Shown here: piece by piece, positions 1 to 8,889 of the stretch
How the letters are laid out: the number at the start of each line of letters is the position of its first letter
Position numbering within the stretch: the stretch's first letter is position 1
Assembly: GCA_963851105.1 (NCBI GenBank)
Contig: CAWKNP010000005.1
Coordinates: 1-64,000, forward strand
Length of the DNA stretch: 64,000 bases
Source of the DNA: DATARN01 sp963851105
GTDB lineage: Bacteria; Actinomycetota; Acidimicrobiia; Acidimicrobiales; Palsa-688
Direction of reading: 5' to 3'
Position numbers and translations under genes: made by a program
Notes under the pieces: generated by a model
The model's input: the letters and a program-made list of their open reading frames with translations, nothing else
The model's database searches: none
Told to the model about the DNA's origin: nothing

Positions 1-238
1 GTTAGTTCTTGTACAAGGAGATTGTTGTATATCCGCCACAACTTGTCAAGTCCCGCCACTGGCACCGAAGGGCAAGTGCCCCGCCCGACTCGAGCACCGC
101 CGGCGTCACCGCATCACCCGGGCCCTGGTCGAACAACCCGTCGTCTACCACGCCATCGTCAGGGAACGACGGTAGGGATCGCAGCAGACTCGGGTCGCGG
201 CCAGATCAGCTCACCGGCTTCGGACAGATCCAACCGCT
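1..238. other. Left edge, no gene seen
   Basis: No reading frame here looks like protein: the open frames are short, overlap one another and have no recognisable motif. The stretch lies downstream of the TetR gene that ends at 239 and may hold its transcription end or the tail of a gene outside the window. Confidence 0.4.
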
Positions 239-898
239 CTAACCAGCGCCCCGCCGGCTTTGCTCTCGCTTCCTCTTACGAGTGTCGCCGCCGAGGCCGG
301 CGACGGTGCTTTGAATGATCCCGTCAATGAACGTGGCGTCGATCGGTTCTCGTGAGAACCAGCGGCGGTAGAAGAGCGGCCCGAGCAGGGCGGCGGTGAC
401 GGCGCTGCGGTCAATGGTTGAGGGGATCTCCCCCCGGCGGGCCGCTCGGTCGAGCGCCTTTCTCAGCGGAGCGGCGTGCCCGCGTTGGATCCTGCCGTGC
501 AGGTCGGCAAACGCGGGATCGTGCTCGGCAGCATCGACGATCGAGGGCACGATCGACGACCATCGAGCGGTGCCGAGCAGCTCGGCGATGTTGGTCAGGA
601 TCGCTCGGACGTCGCCTTCGAGCGAGCCGGTACCAGATGACGCTTCCTCACCGTCGGTCATTCGCGAACAGGCGTCGATGACGAGCGCAGAACGGTTGGG
701 CCAGTGGCGGTAGATGGTGGTCTTCGCCACCCCCGAACGTCGGGATATGTCGTCGATGGTGAGCTCGTCCAGCCCCGCCTCGGTCAGCAGGTCGAGCGTT
801 GTCGTCAGCACACGCTCACGGGAAACGATGACCCGGGGGTCGAGGGCGTTTTCCGACGGGAGCGCCGCTCGGTCTTTGCTGGAGCCCTTCGTCGGCAT
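239..898 (-). CDS. TetR-family transcriptional regulator
   Basis: A 219-residue DNA-binding repressor of the TetR/AcrR type. The N-terminal helix-turn-helix is at about residues 30-75 and includes GVAKTTIYRHWPNRSALV, the classic recognition-helix signature. The rest is a helical ligand-binding domain; the LLGPLFYRRWF stretch near the C terminus is typical of TetR C-terminal domain families. It is transcribed divergently from the VOC protein gene at 996, and an inverted repeat at 939-956 lies in the 97-base gap, so it probably controls itself and that neighbour. The ligand cannot be read from the sequence. Confidence 0.92.
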   Translation of the reverse strand: MPTKGSSKDRAALPSENALDPRVIVSRERVLTTTLDLLTEAGLDELTIDDISRRSGVAKTTIYRHWPNRSALVIDACSRMTDGEEASSGTGSLEGDVRAILTNIAELLGTARWSSIVPSIVDAAEHDPAFADLHGRIQRGHAAPLRKALDRAARRGEIPSTIDRSAVTAALLGPLFYRRWFSREPIDATFIDGIIQSTVAGLGGDTRKRKREQSRRGAG

Positions 899-938
899 CG
901 CGAACCTCGCCTTTCGGATTGGCCCAAACAGTACGCTA

Positions 939-956
939 CGCTACGGTATCGTAGCG
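939..956. promoter_or_regulatory. Inverted repeat, probable TetR operator
   Basis: CGCTACG (939-945) and CGTAGCG (950-956) form a perfect 7-bp inverted repeat around GTAT. It lies between the divergent TetR (start 898) and VOC (start 996) genes, where an autoregulatory operator is expected. The inner octamer CGGTATCG (944-951) recurs as its reverse complement at the operator-like site near 16855. Confidence 0.6.
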
Positions 957-995
957 CTACGCCAAGTTATCACACGAGAGAGGGAGGGCGACGCC

Positions 996-1424
996 ATGGA
1001 CTTCGCCTCTATCCGCATGATCACCGACGATCTCGAAGCGGTGGTCCAGTTCTACGAGCAGGTCACTGGGGTCCCGGCCGTCTGGCCGGCGCCTGTCTTC
1101 GCTGAGGTACACCTACCGTCTTGCACCATCGCCTTCGGGCACACCCAGACGGCGCAGCTGTTCCACAACTCGGCTCGGCCAGCGGACAACCACACCGTCA
1201 TCATCGAGTTCATCGTCGACGATGTGGACAAGGAGTTCGAGCGGCTCAAGGCTCTCGTCACCGAATGGGTGCAGGAGCCAACAACCATGCCATGGGGGAA
1301 TCGCTCCATCCTGTTCCGCGACCCCGACGGCAACCTCGTGAATCTCTTTACCCCGGTCACCGAAGAAGCCATCAAGAGGTTCAGCGAGACCACGGCCGGA
1401 CCCAAGCCGGTGCCCAGTAGGTGA
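996..1424 (+). CDS. VOC-superfamily (glyoxalase/bleomycin resistance-like) protein
   Basis: A 142-residue single-module vicinal-oxygen-chelate protein. The start ATG at 996 is preceded by a purine-rich GAGAGGGAGG ribosome site; the frame stays open further upstream but would run through the operator. The end of the fold is clear in WGNRSILFRDPDGNLVNLF (about residues 105-125), the usual RDPDGNxxxL strand of this family. Members bind metals, act as isomerases or dioxygenases, or sequester drugs; which applies here is unknown. The divergent TetR suggests induction by a small molecule. Confidence 0.85.
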   Translation: MDFASIRMITDDLEAVVQFYEQVTGVPAVWPAPVFAEVHLPSCTIAFGHTQTAQLFHNSARPADNHTVIIEFIVDDVDKEFERLKALVTEWVQEPTTMPWGNRSILFRDPDGNLVNLFTPVTEEAIKRFSETTAGPKPVPSR

Positions 1425-1950
1425 ATGCCGGCGTCGATCTGGCAACCATGGCAACTGCTGAGGCTGCCGGACGCCGAGCCGTTCGGTGACGACATCAGAG
1501 CGGTACACAATGACGCCCCAAGCTGGGGCCGAGCGCAAGCTTGGAGCGCCCGAAACGCTCAGCTGACGGTTCTCGCCCACATAGGCAACTCACGCCCGGC
1601 CCAAGCCGCACGGAAGGCGTACTTTGCTCGGCTCGGGTACCGCTCCTCGCCCGACGCGCGCGCCGACAACCCCGCCGGGTCGGTCACCGGTTCCGGGTGA
1701 CCTACTGCACGCGGTGCTGTGCGCCACCCCCGCCGCCCGAAGCAGCGCTTCGATTTGTGGTCGACACGTCGTGCGTTATGAGTCCTGGTAACTACCTGTA
1801 ACAGACTGTGGTGCTCGGAATGACGTCACCACCCACCTCCCGACCGCAGGTGGAAGCCCATTTTTTTGGACGGAGAGGGGTCGTAGGGCGCTGCGCTCAA
1901 TCGGGACGGGGACGCCGCCTCGCCGCCACCTCTGACCTGCATGCTCTCGG
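1425..1950. other. Intergenic stretch, nothing supported
   Basis: About 525 bases between the VOC gene and tRNA-Arg. Several short overlapping frames are open on both strands, the longest plus frame about 90 codons, but none has family motifs or a convincing ribosome site. It is treated as non-coding. Confidence 0.4.
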
Positions 1951-2024
1951 CGCGCTCGGAGGGATTCGAACCCCCAACCTTCTGATCCGTAGTCAGATGC
2001 TCTAATCCGTTGAGCTACGAGCGC
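1951..2024 (-). tRNA. tRNA-Arg(ACG)
   Basis: Read on the minus strand, a 74-nt cloverleaf closes: acceptor GCGCTCG pairs with CGAGCGC and is followed by discriminator G. The anticodon stem TCTGA/TCAGA encloses loop CTACGGA, giving anticodon ACG (read as ICG for arginine). The T-arm GGGGGTTCGAATCCCTC is canonical. CCA is not encoded. Confidence 0.97.
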
Positions 2025-2257
2025 GTGACCTCGGCATCCTACCGGTCGAGGAGGGGGCGGCGAGAGTCCAAGGTTCGCGGTGCGACGGGCTCTCCGTGTA
2101 TGGCACTCCCCGAGTCTGACCCCGCGGACGAGGCGCCGCTCGCAGGACAGGTGTGGCTCAGCGAGCCGTTCAGTGAAGACGTTGATGTGGTCCCAGTTGT
2201 TCGCAATCGCGATCGATAGAGCCGATATTCCGCGTCGCGGCCCGCTATTTGCGACGC

Positions 2258-3379
2258 CTATCGGTCGGCGTGGAGGACCGCCGCACCGTGAACCTGGTCG
2301 GCCCTCAGGGCATCGAGCGCTGCGGCCGCCTCGGACAGGCCGAAAGGCGTCGTGACAACCTGTATTCCGTACTGCGCTGCGAGTCGGAGGAACTCATCGC
2401 CGTCGGACCGGGTGTTGGCGGTCACGCTGCGAATCTGCCGTTCCTGGAAAAGATGCTTTTGGTAGTTCAAGACGGGAATGTCACTCAGATGGATCCCGGC
2501 TACGGCGAGCGTGCCACCCCGGTCAAGCGCCGCCATGGCCACCGGAACGAGCGATCCGACGGGTGCGAAGAGAATGGCGGCATCCAACGGCTCCGGCGGC
2601 GCGTCGAACGCCCCTTGGGCGCTGGCCACGCCAAGAGCGAGCGCCAGTTGCTGTGCCGCCCGAGACCGGGTCATGACATGGACTGTGGCTCCCTCGTGCA
2701 GTGCGATCTGGGCGGCGAGGTGGGCCGATCCGCCGAATCCGTAGAGCCCGAGCCGGCCATTGCCGCCCGGCGTCAGTCCCGTCCGCCGCAACGCCCGGAA
2801 GCCGATGATCCCGGCACACAGCAGGGGAGCCGCCTGCTCGTCGGAGAACGTCGCGGGGATGGCATAGGCGTAGGCGGCATCGACGACGGCGTACTCGGCA
2901 TACCCGCCATCGGCGTCCCAGCCGGTGAAGGCCGGCGCCACGCACAGGTTTTCCCGGCCCGAGCGGCACCACCGGCACACGCCGCAGGTGTGGCGCAGCC
3001 AGGGAATGCCGACCCGTTGCCCGACCTCGAAACGCGGCCGCCCGCCGGCGGAGCCCGCCTCGCCAGCGGAGCCCGCCTCGCCGGCGCCGCCCTCGAGCCG
3101 CGATCCCATTCTCGGCTCGATCGGGGCTGAACCCGAGTCCACCACCTCATGCGAACGTCCTCCCGCCCCTTTTCCCAGGCCTACTACCTCACCGACGACC
3201 TCGTGGCCCGGGATCACCATGGGTCGGTGAACCGGCAGGTCACCATCCAGGACATGGAGGTCGGTGCGGCATACTCCGCAGGTCATAACCCGGACCAGGA
3301 TCTCGCCGGGCCCAGGAGCAGGCTGGTCCCGCGAAACCGCCACCAGGCGGCCCGGCCCCGCCACAGCCCACGCCCGCAC
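2258..3379 (-). CDS. Zinc-dependent alcohol dehydrogenase (MDR family) with a low-complexity insert
   Basis: A 373-residue medium-chain dehydrogenase. The GTG start at 3379 shares one base with the upstream patatin stop (TAGTG), so the two are translationally coupled; an upstream ATG at 3418 would put 13 extra residues inside that gene. Catalytic zinc ligands lie in CGVCRTDLH (Cys37) and PGHE (His59, Glu60). The structural-zinc cysteines are C132, C135, C138 and C146. The nucleotide-binding turn GFGGSA is at 214-219. The family oxidises alcohols or reduces aldehydes with NAD(P). Residues about 71-115 are a Gly/Ala/Ser/Glu-rich insert where family members normally have a short turn before the GQRVG strand; it includes an 18-bp tandem repeat. 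Confidence 0.88.
   Translation of the reverse strand: MRAWAVAGPGRLVAVSRDQPAPGPGEILVRVMTCGVCRTDLHVLDGDLPVHRPMVIPGHEVVGEVVGLGKGAGGRSHEVVDSGSAPIEPRMGSRLEGGAGEAGSAGEAGSAGGRPRFEVGQRVGIPWLRHTCGVCRWCRSGRENLCVAPAFTGWDADGGYAEYAVVDAAYAYAIPATFSDEQAAPLLCAGIIGFRALRRTGLTPGGNGRLGLYGFGGSAHLAAQIALHEGATVHVMTRSRAAQQLALALGVASAQGAFDAPPEPLDAAILFAPVGSLVPVAMAALDRGGTLAVAGIHLSDIPVLNYQKHLFQERQIRSVTANTRSDGDEFLRLAAQYGIQVVTTPFGLSEAAAALDALRADQVHGAAVLHADR
3048..3082. repeat. 18-bp tandem repeat inside the dehydrogenase gene
   Basis: GCGGAGCCCGCCTCGCC occurs at 3048-3064 and again at 3066-3082. On the coding strand it encodes the repeated Gly-Glu-Ala-Gly-Ser-Ala of the dehydrogenase insert and is in frame. Confidence 0.8.
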
Positions 3380-4197
3380 TAAATGGACGCGGGAACCGGC
3401 TCCCGCGAGTCGACCCACTCCTTGGTGCGCTGACGGGCCAGTTCGATCAGCTCCCCACTGCGGCGGAAGTCGAACGGCGAGACCCCGATGGAAGGAGGTG
3501 GTGGCACCACGTACAGCGTGCAGCGGGAAGCATTGGCCCGGACCTCGCTCAACGACGCCTGACCGAGGAGGTGGATGACCGACTGGAAGGTAACTGCCGC
3601 CGCGCTGCGAGGGCGGGATCCCGCCTCCGAGCCGACAGTCGGCAACAAGTACACCTCGTCAGCCCCCAGGTCCACCGCCTGGCTGACCGGTGTATTGGCG
3701 GCCAGACCCCCGTCAACCAGGAGGCGCCCGTTGATCTCGACGGGTGGGAACACGCCGGGAATGGCGCAGCTGGCCAGCAGGGCCTCGATGGCGTCACCTG
3801 TCGACAACACGACCGGCGTTCCCCTCTCCAGGTCCGTCGCCACCGCATGCAAGGCGATGGCGGCCTGTTCCAACTGGAAAAACGGCGCCCGGACCGACAA
3901 CCAGCGAGCCAGCGGCGCCGGGCTGACGGTGTGGTCGATGCGCCCCGCCATCCCCCGCAAGATCCGAACAGGCGAAATCGGGAAGATGTCCCGCCGGCGT
4001 ACCGACAGCCACACGTCGCACAAGGTCAGCGCGCCGTCAGGCCACGGGCGGCTGGCTAGCCAGGCGCTGTTGAGGGCGCCGACCGAGCTCCCGATGAGAA
4101 GGTCAGGCTCGATGCCCGCGGACGCCAGCACGTCGGCCATGCCCGCCTGGATCGCCCCGAGGCTGGCGCCACCTGCCAGGACGAACGCAGTGGTCAT
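3379..4197 (-). CDS. Patatin-like phospholipase
   Basis: A 272-residue serine hydrolase of the patatin/RssA-like group that cleaves acyl ester bonds of lipids with a Ser-Asp dyad. The glycine-rich oxyanion segment GGASLGAIQAG is at 9-19. The nucleophile elbow GSSVG is at 36-40 (Ser38), and the DGG motif at 162-164 supplies the catalytic Asp, so all catalytic parts are present. There is no signal peptide, so it is probably cytoplasmic. The gene follows a TetR gene by 12 bases with an AGGGG ribosome site and overlaps the alcohol dehydrogenase start. Efflux pump, regulator, lipase and dehydrogenase together look like one lipid- or alcohol-responsive unit (inference). Confidence 0.92.
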   Translation of the reverse strand: MTTAFVLAGGASLGAIQAGMADVLASAGIEPDLLIGSSVGALNSAWLASRPWPDGALTLCDVWLSVRRRDIFPISPVRILRGMAGRIDHTVSPAPLARWLSVRAPFFQLEQAAIALHAVATDLERGTPVVLSTGDAIEALLASCAIPGVFPPVEINGRLLVDGGLAANTPVSQAVDLGADEVYLLPTVGSEAGSRPRSAAAVTFQSVIHLLGQASLSEVRANASRCTLYVVPPPPSIGVSPFDFRRSGELIELARQRTKEWVDSREPVPASI

Positions 4198-4209
4198 CGC
4201 ACCCCTAAG

Positions 4210-4794
4210 TTACTCCCGAGGAAAGAACTGGTCCACGAGGCGTTTCGGCAGGTCATCGGTGAGCGGGGCGTCGGAGAGCAGCGACCGGTGGTGGATGATG
4301 GCGAAGCCGACCTCGGCGAGCAGCCCGGCGTCGCCCGCCGGCAACTGCCCGTCGTCGATCGCGCCCTGGATCCGGTCGAGGAGGTCCTCTTTGCGGCAGC
4401 CGATGAAACGAGCCCGGAATGTCTCGGCCAGCTCCTTGTTGCGAGCCAGTTCGCCCACCACCGCGGCCATGAGGCCGCCCTCCAACCCGCGCATCTTGTT
4501 GAGCGACTGGGTGAAAATGACCTCGAGGTCGGCCCGGATGTCGTCGGTGTGGGGCCAGTTGACGTATGCGGCCACGAGCTCGTGGATGGCGTCGACCACC
4601 AGAGCGGTCTTGCCGTCCCACCGCCGGTAGATGGCGGCCTTGCCGACGCCCGCCCGGTTAGCGACGCCCTCCATGCTCATGCGGGCGAAGCCCTCTTCCA
4701 CGAGCAGTTCGAGCGCGGCTTGGCGGATGGCGGCGTCCACGTGGGGGTCACGGGGACGCCCGTGGCGAACCTCGGGCATGACAGGCGCGCTCAT
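4210..4794 (-). CDS. TetR-family transcriptional regulator
   Basis: A 194-residue TetR-type repressor. The helix-turn-helix spans about residues 18-63, with GVGKAAIYRRWDGKTALV as recognition segment. The C-terminal helical domain ends in LTDDLPKRLVDQFFPRE, very like the end of the TetR protein at 18482, which also sits beside a DHA2 pump. It lies 51 bases downstream of the DHA2 gene on the same strand and is the likely repressor of the promoter at about 6464-6522. Confidence 0.92.
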   Translation of the reverse strand: MSAPVMPEVRHGRPRDPHVDAAIRQAALELLVEEGFARMSMEGVANRAGVGKAAIYRRWDGKTALVVDAIHELVAAYVNWPHTDDIRADLEVIFTQSLNKMRGLEGGLMAAVVGELARNKELAETFRARFIGCRKEDLLDRIQGAIDDGQLPAGDAGLLAEVGFAIIHHRSLLSDAPLTDDLPKRLVDQFFPRE

Positions 4795-4845
4795 CGGTTC
4801 ACCATCTTCCCACCGAGGAGGCCGCCGAGGCGGGCACGGCGGTCA

Positions 4846-6447
4846 TTACGCCACCGCGGGGGCGGCTACCAGCGTGGGGATCGCCTCGTCTGCCTCGAGG
4901 ACACCCTCTTCGAGGTCCTCCAGGGTCTGGACGTCGACGGCCCGGGCGGGCAGGAAGGCGAGCACGACGAGGGCACCGACCAGCGTGACCGCTGCGGCGA
5001 TGAGCATGGTGGGCCGCATGGCGCCCACGAAGCTCTGGCGGGCGGCGTCCGCCAGCGACCGGCCGGCCTGGCCACCGACCTGATGAGCGGCATTCAGGGC
5101 GCCGCCGACGGAATCGCGCGACGCACGGGACACCGATGTGGTCAGCGGATGGCTGGCCACCGCCTTGACGATGCGACTGGCGTAGCCCGACGACAACACG
5201 CTGCCGAGGACGGCCACGCCGAGGGCGCCGCCGACTTGGCGTGTGGTGTCGTTGACAGCGCTACCGACACCGGCCTTCTCCTTCGGCAGCGAGCCCATGA
5301 TCGATTCGGTCGCCGGGGCCATCGTCAACGAGATGCCCAGGCCGAGCATGAGCAGTGCCAGCAGCACGGCGGGATAGCTGGAGTTGACCCGCAGCAGCGA
5401 GAAAAGGACCAACCCCAAGGCGGCGAAGCCGAGGCCCCCGGCCACAACCAACTTCGACCCGACCCACCGCACGAAGGTGCTGGAAGCGGGGGCCGCGATG
5501 AACAGCACGGCCGCCAGCGGCGCGATCCGTAGCCCGGCGCCGAGCGGCGAGTAGCCCCGCACGTCCTGGAAGTACTGCGTCAGCAGGAAGAACGACCCGA
5601 ACATCGAGAAGAACACCAGGGTGATAGCCGACGAGGCGGCGCTGAAGCGAGGGTTTCCGAAGATCCGCACGTCGAGCATGGGGTGCTCGGTGTGGGTTTC
5701 CCAGACTGCGAAGGCGATCAGGGCGGCGGCGGCGACGGCGTACGCGGTGAGGGTCGACGTCGAGAGCCAGCCGTGCGACGGTGCCTCGATCAGGCCCCAC
5801 AGGAGCACGGTGAGACCGAGGATCGACAGCCCGGCGCCGATCGGGTCCAGCCGCGGTGCCGAGGGGTCCTTGGAGTCGATGATCAGCAGCGAACCCGCTA
5901 TGAGGGCGATCAGGACGATCGGGACGTTGACGAGGAAGACCGAGCCCCACCAGAAGTGGCGCAGTAGCCAGCCGCCGGCGATGGGACCGATGGCGATGCC
6001 CATACCCGACACGCCGGCCCAGATGCCGATGGCCTTCCCCCGCTCGGCAGGATTTGTGAAGGTATTGGTAAGGATTGAGAGAGTTGCCGGCATGATCAAT
6101 GCGCCGCCGACGCCCATCAGGGAGCGGGTGGCGATGAGCATCGTGGCCGAGCCGGCGAAGGCCGACAGGACCGATCCTGTGCCGAAGATCAGCAGGCCCA
6201 GGCTGAGAGCGCGCTTGCGGCTGAAGCGGTCGCCCAGGCTGCCGGCGGTCAGCAGGAGGCCGGCGAAGACGAGGGTGTACCCGTCGACGATCCACTGCAG
6301 CTGGCTGGCGGACGCGTGGACAGCGCCCACAAGGGTGGGCAGGGCCACGTTGAGGATGGTGTTGTCAACGCCGATGACGAGGAGGCTGAAGCACAGCACG
6401 GCGAGGGTCCACCAGCGGCGGCTGTAGGCCAGAGACGGAGCATCCAT
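4846..6447 (-). CDS. DHA2-family (EmrB/QacA-type) MFS drug efflux transporter
   Basis: A 533-residue proton-coupled exporter with about 14 membrane segments, the DHA2 layout. Early motifs include NTILNVALPTL, then LQWIVDGYTLVFAGLLLTAG and the loop motif GSLGDRFSRKRAL. The ATG at 6447 has AAAGGA eight bases upstream and lies below the operator-like repeats; the frame stays open to 6561, but that longer start would run through the promoter. The C-terminal tail (ARAVDVQTLEDLEE) is acidic. It heads the minus-strand pump-TetR-lipase-dehydrogenase series. Paralogous to the transporter at 16878, which has the same order of motifs. Confidence 0.93.
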   Translation of the reverse strand: MDAPSLAYSRRWWTLAVLCFSLLVIGVDNTILNVALPTLVGAVHASASQLQWIVDGYTLVFAGLLLTAGSLGDRFSRKRALSLGLLIFGTGSVLSAFAGSATMLIATRSLMGVGGALIMPATLSILTNTFTNPAERGKAIGIWAGVSGMGIAIGPIAGGWLLRHFWWGSVFLVNVPIVLIALIAGSLLIIDSKDPSAPRLDPIGAGLSILGLTVLLWGLIEAPSHGWLSTSTLTAYAVAAAALIAFAVWETHTEHPMLDVRIFGNPRFSAASSAITLVFFSMFGSFFLLTQYFQDVRGYSPLGAGLRIAPLAAVLFIAAPASSTFVRWVGSKLVVAGGLGFAALGLVLFSLLRVNSSYPAVLLALLMLGLGISLTMAPATESIMGSLPKEKAGVGSAVNDTTRQVGGALGVAVLGSVLSSGYASRIVKAVASHPLTTSVSRASRDSVGGALNAAHQVGGQAGRSLADAARQSFVGAMRPTMLIAAAVTLVGALVVLAFLPARAVDVQTLEDLEEGVLEADEAIPTLVAAPAVA

Positions 6448-6463
6448 GTCCTGGGTCCTTTCT

Positions 6464-6522
6464 AACGATACGGAACGAACTCGTTTCACAATACTGCACA
6501 ACGATACGATCCCGTTCCGTAT
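6464..6522. promoter_or_regulatory. Operator-like repeats in a divergent promoter
   Basis: ATACGGAACG at 6468-6477 recurs inverted (CGTTCCGTAT) at 6513-6522, and AACGATACG is directly repeated at 6464-6472 and 6500-6508. The repeats fill the 113-base gap between the DHA2 pump (start 6447) and the antiporter (start 6561). They are probable binding sites for the TetR encoded at 4210, possibly controlling both directions. Confidence 0.55.
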
Positions 6523-6560
6523 TCCAATCCTTTCGTCGGGGTTCAGCGCTACGATGGGCA

Positions 6561-8789
6561 ATGGTCCTGGGGGCGGCCCGCAGCGTCGATGACCTCACGG
6601 CCATCGTCTTTGTCGACATCGCGGTCATCGTGGCCGTCGCCCGCCTGGTCGGCAGCGCCTTCCGCCGCATTCGCCAGCCCGCGGTGGTCGGCGAGATCAT
6701 CGCCGGCATCGCCCTCGGGCCCAGCCTGCTGGGCTTACTGCCCGGCCAACTGCCGACCCGCATCTTCCCGACCGATGTGCGCCCCTTCCTGGGGATCCTG
6801 GCCCAGCTGGGGCTCGTCATCTTCATGTTTATCGTTGGCCTCGAGGTCGACGTGGCCCTCATCCGGGGAAAAGAGCGGGTCGCCGGCGTCATCTCACTGT
6901 CTTCTATAGCGCTCCCGTTCGGGCTGGGCGTTCTGTTGGCCACGGTGATCCACGGGTCCCATGTGGGGTCCGCCTCGGCCGAGGCACCGCAGGCCCACCG
7001 ATTCCTGCCGTTCGCCCTGTTCATCGGGGCGTCGATGTCGATCACCGCTTTTCCCGTCCTGGCGCGGATCCTTATGGAGCGGCGCATGTACCGCACCGAG
7101 ATCGGGACGCTGGCCCTGGCCTGCGCGGCGGTCGACGACGTGGTGGCGTGGTCGTTGCTGGCGGTGGTGCTGGCGATCATCAAGTCCCGGGGGGCGTGGG
7201 GGGTCGGGGTGACGGTGGCGGAGTCGGTCGTCTTCGTGGCTCTGATGTTCCTGGTGGTGCGGCCCGCGCTGGCGTGGCTGGCGGCTCGGGGGTCTCGTTC
7301 TGACGGTGCGCTTTCCGCCAACCTCTTCGCGATCGTCCTCATCGGGCTGCTGCTGTCGTCGTTTGCGACCGAGCGGTTCGGGATCCACCAGATCTTCGGG
7401 GCGTTCCTCTTCGGGGTCGTGATGCCCCGGCAGGACACTGCCCAGCTTTTCCACGACATCGTGGAGCGGCTGGAGCAGGTGAGCGTGCTGCTGCTCCTGC
7501 CTATGTTTTTCATGGTCACGGGGTTCAGCGTGGATCTACGCCACCTTGGCAGCGATGCGGTAACGCAACTTCCGTTGATCCTGGTCGTGGCCATCGTGGG
7601 CAAGCTCGTCGGCGCGACGTTCGCCGCCCGGCTCCAAGGGCTGTCGCGGCACAAGGCCCGTGCTTTGGGCGTGCTCATGAATACCCGGGGCTTGACAGAG
7701 CTGATCATTCTGAATGTCGGGCGGGAGTTCGGGGTCCTCGACAACCGCCTCTTCACGATGCTGGTGGTCATGGCGGTCCTGACCACAGTGATGACGGAAC
7801 CGTTGCTGCACTGGGCGTATCCCGACCGGCTGCTCCGTGAGGACATCGCCTTGGCGGAGCAGGCGGCGGTCGGGCCGCCGGATGACTACCGGGTGCTGGC
7901 GCTAGTGGGCTCCGGGTCCGGCGCGGGGGATCGGGTGGTGGTTGACGTCGCCGCTGACCTGGTGGGGGGCTCCGGTGAGTCCGGGAGGTCCCGCGAGTCC
8001 GGCGGGTCCGGCGAGTTGGTGCTGACCTTGTTGACACCGTCGGGGCGGGAGCGGCAGGTCGGTGCGGGCCTGGCCCAGGAGCTGACGCAGACAGCAGCCG
8101 CTCGTGCTCGGTTGGACGCGCTGGCGGGCCGAGCGTCGGACCGAGGGGTGTCCTCGGTGGTCATGCGGTCTCGGGTCTCGGACGATGTCGGCGCTGACCT
8201 CGTGGCCCAGACGGTGGCGGTCGCGGCCGACATCGTGGTGGTCCCCGATGGGCCGCTCGCCGGTGAGGAGTTGGCGGCGGGCGTGCTGGTGGTGGTCGTG
8301 CCGGGGCGTGGGGGCGGTGCCGGTGGTGGTGCTGGCGGCGCGGGTGGTGGTGCGCTCGGCGATGCCGGTGGTGGTGCTGGCGGTGCAGGTGGTGGTGCGC
8401 TCGGCGATGCCGGTGGTGGTGCGGGTGGTGGTGCACTGGGCGGTGCCTCGGCGGCGGTCGTGGTGCTGGTCAGCGAGGGGCCGAATGGTGCTGCGGCCGT
8501 GGAAGTGGGCGCCCGGATTGCGGTGTCCCGGCGGTGCCCGCTTCGGCTCGTCCCCGCTACCGGATCTCGCGAGCTCGTGAGGCTTGCCTTCGCCCGAGCC
8601 GAGGAACTGGGGTCAATATGGGCTGCCAGGGCAGCCCGAACCGTTCAAGGTTCGCTCGCCGGGCGCCTGGACTGCGAGGTGTCGGCCGGTCCGGCAGACG
8701 CCGCATCATTGATCGTGGCTGCGATCAACATCCGCCATCTGGCCGGGAACGCCGGCGCCTGCCCGGTGCTGTTGGTGCGCGAGCACTGA
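6561..8789 (+). CDS. Kef/CPA2-type cation:proton antiporter with a soluble C-terminal domain
   Basis: A 742-residue membrane protein. Residues about 10-425 form the 12-13 helix Na+/H+ exchanger fold; the segments GEIIAGIALGPSLLG, FMFIVGLEVD and CAAVDDVVAWSLLAVVLAI, with the paired aspartates of CPA2 carriers, are all visible. NTRGLTELIILNVGREFGVL is the usual conserved late helix. From about 440 onward is a hydrophilic Ala/Gly/Val-rich domain resembling the nucleotide- or stress-protein-like tails of such antiporters, interrupted by a glycine-rich tandem repeat. The ribosome site at the ATG is weak. Likely role: K+ or Na+/H+ exchange and pH homeostasis. Confidence 0.9.
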   Translation: MVLGAARSVDDLTAIVFVDIAVIVAVARLVGSAFRRIRQPAVVGEIIAGIALGPSLLGLLPGQLPTRIFPTDVRPFLGILAQLGLVIFMFIVGLEVDVALIRGKERVAGVISLSSIALPFGLGVLLATVIHGSHVGSASAEAPQAHRFLPFALFIGASMSITAFPVLARILMERRMYRTEIGTLALACAAVDDVVAWSLLAVVLAIIKSRGAWGVGVTVAESVVFVALMFLVVRPALAWLAARGSRSDGALSANLFAIVLIGLLLSSFATERFGIHQIFGAFLFGVVMPRQDTAQLFHDIVERLEQVSVLLLLPMFFMVTGFSVDLRHLGSDAVTQLPLILVVAIVGKLVGATFAARLQGLSRHKARALGVLMNTRGLTELIILNVGREFGVLDNRLFTMLVVMAVLTTVMTEPLLHWAYPDRLLREDIALAEQAAVGPPDDYRVLALVGSGSGAGDRVVVDVAADLVGGSGESGRSRESGGSGELVLTLLTPSGRERQVGAGLAQELTQTAAARARLDALAGRASDRGVSSVVMRSRVSDDVGADLVAQTVAVAADIVVVPDGPLAGEELAAGVLVVVVPGRGGGAGGGAGGAGGGALGDAGGGAGGAGGGALGDAGGGAGGGALGGASAAVVVLVSEGPNGAAAVEVGARIAVSRRCPLRLVPATGSRELVRLAFARAEELGSIWAARAARTVQGSLAGRLDCEVSAGPADAASLIVAAINIRHLAGNAGACPVLLVREH
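8311..8449 (+). repeat. Gly-Ala minisatellite inside the antiporter gene
   Basis: GGTGGTGGTGC-type units with the spacer CTCGGCGATGCC form about three copies of a roughly 45-bp in-frame repeat coding for Gly-Gly-Gly-Ala-Leu-Gly-Asp-Ala-Gly segments. It lies in the hydrophilic C-terminal part, so length change would be tolerated. Confidence 0.75.
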
Positions 8790-8798
8790 CCTGTAGAG

Positions 8799-8887
8799 CG
8801 GAGAGGGAGGGATTTGAACCCTCGGACCCAGTTTCCCAAGTCAACTCATTAGCAGTGAGTCCGATTCGGCCGCTCTCGCACCTCTCC
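8799..8887 (-). tRNA. tRNA-Ser(GCU)
   Basis: On the minus strand an 89-nt class II tRNA folds with acceptor GGAGAGG/CCTCTCC and discriminator G. Anticodon stem ACTCA/TGAGT encloses CTGCTAA, giving GCT. The long variable arm and the GAGGGTTCAAATCCCTC T-arm are typical of serine tRNA. Confidence 0.97.
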
Positions 8888-8889
8888 TT

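Noticed and set aside
4288..5532. A 414-codon plus-strand open frame over the TetR and DHA2 genes
   Set aside because: Antisense shadow without motifs; both minus-strand genes have strong family signatures.
6365..7846. A 493-codon minus-strand open frame across the antiporter gene
   Set aside because: The product is a Ser/Arg/Thr-rich shadow, while the plus strand shows a clear transporter.
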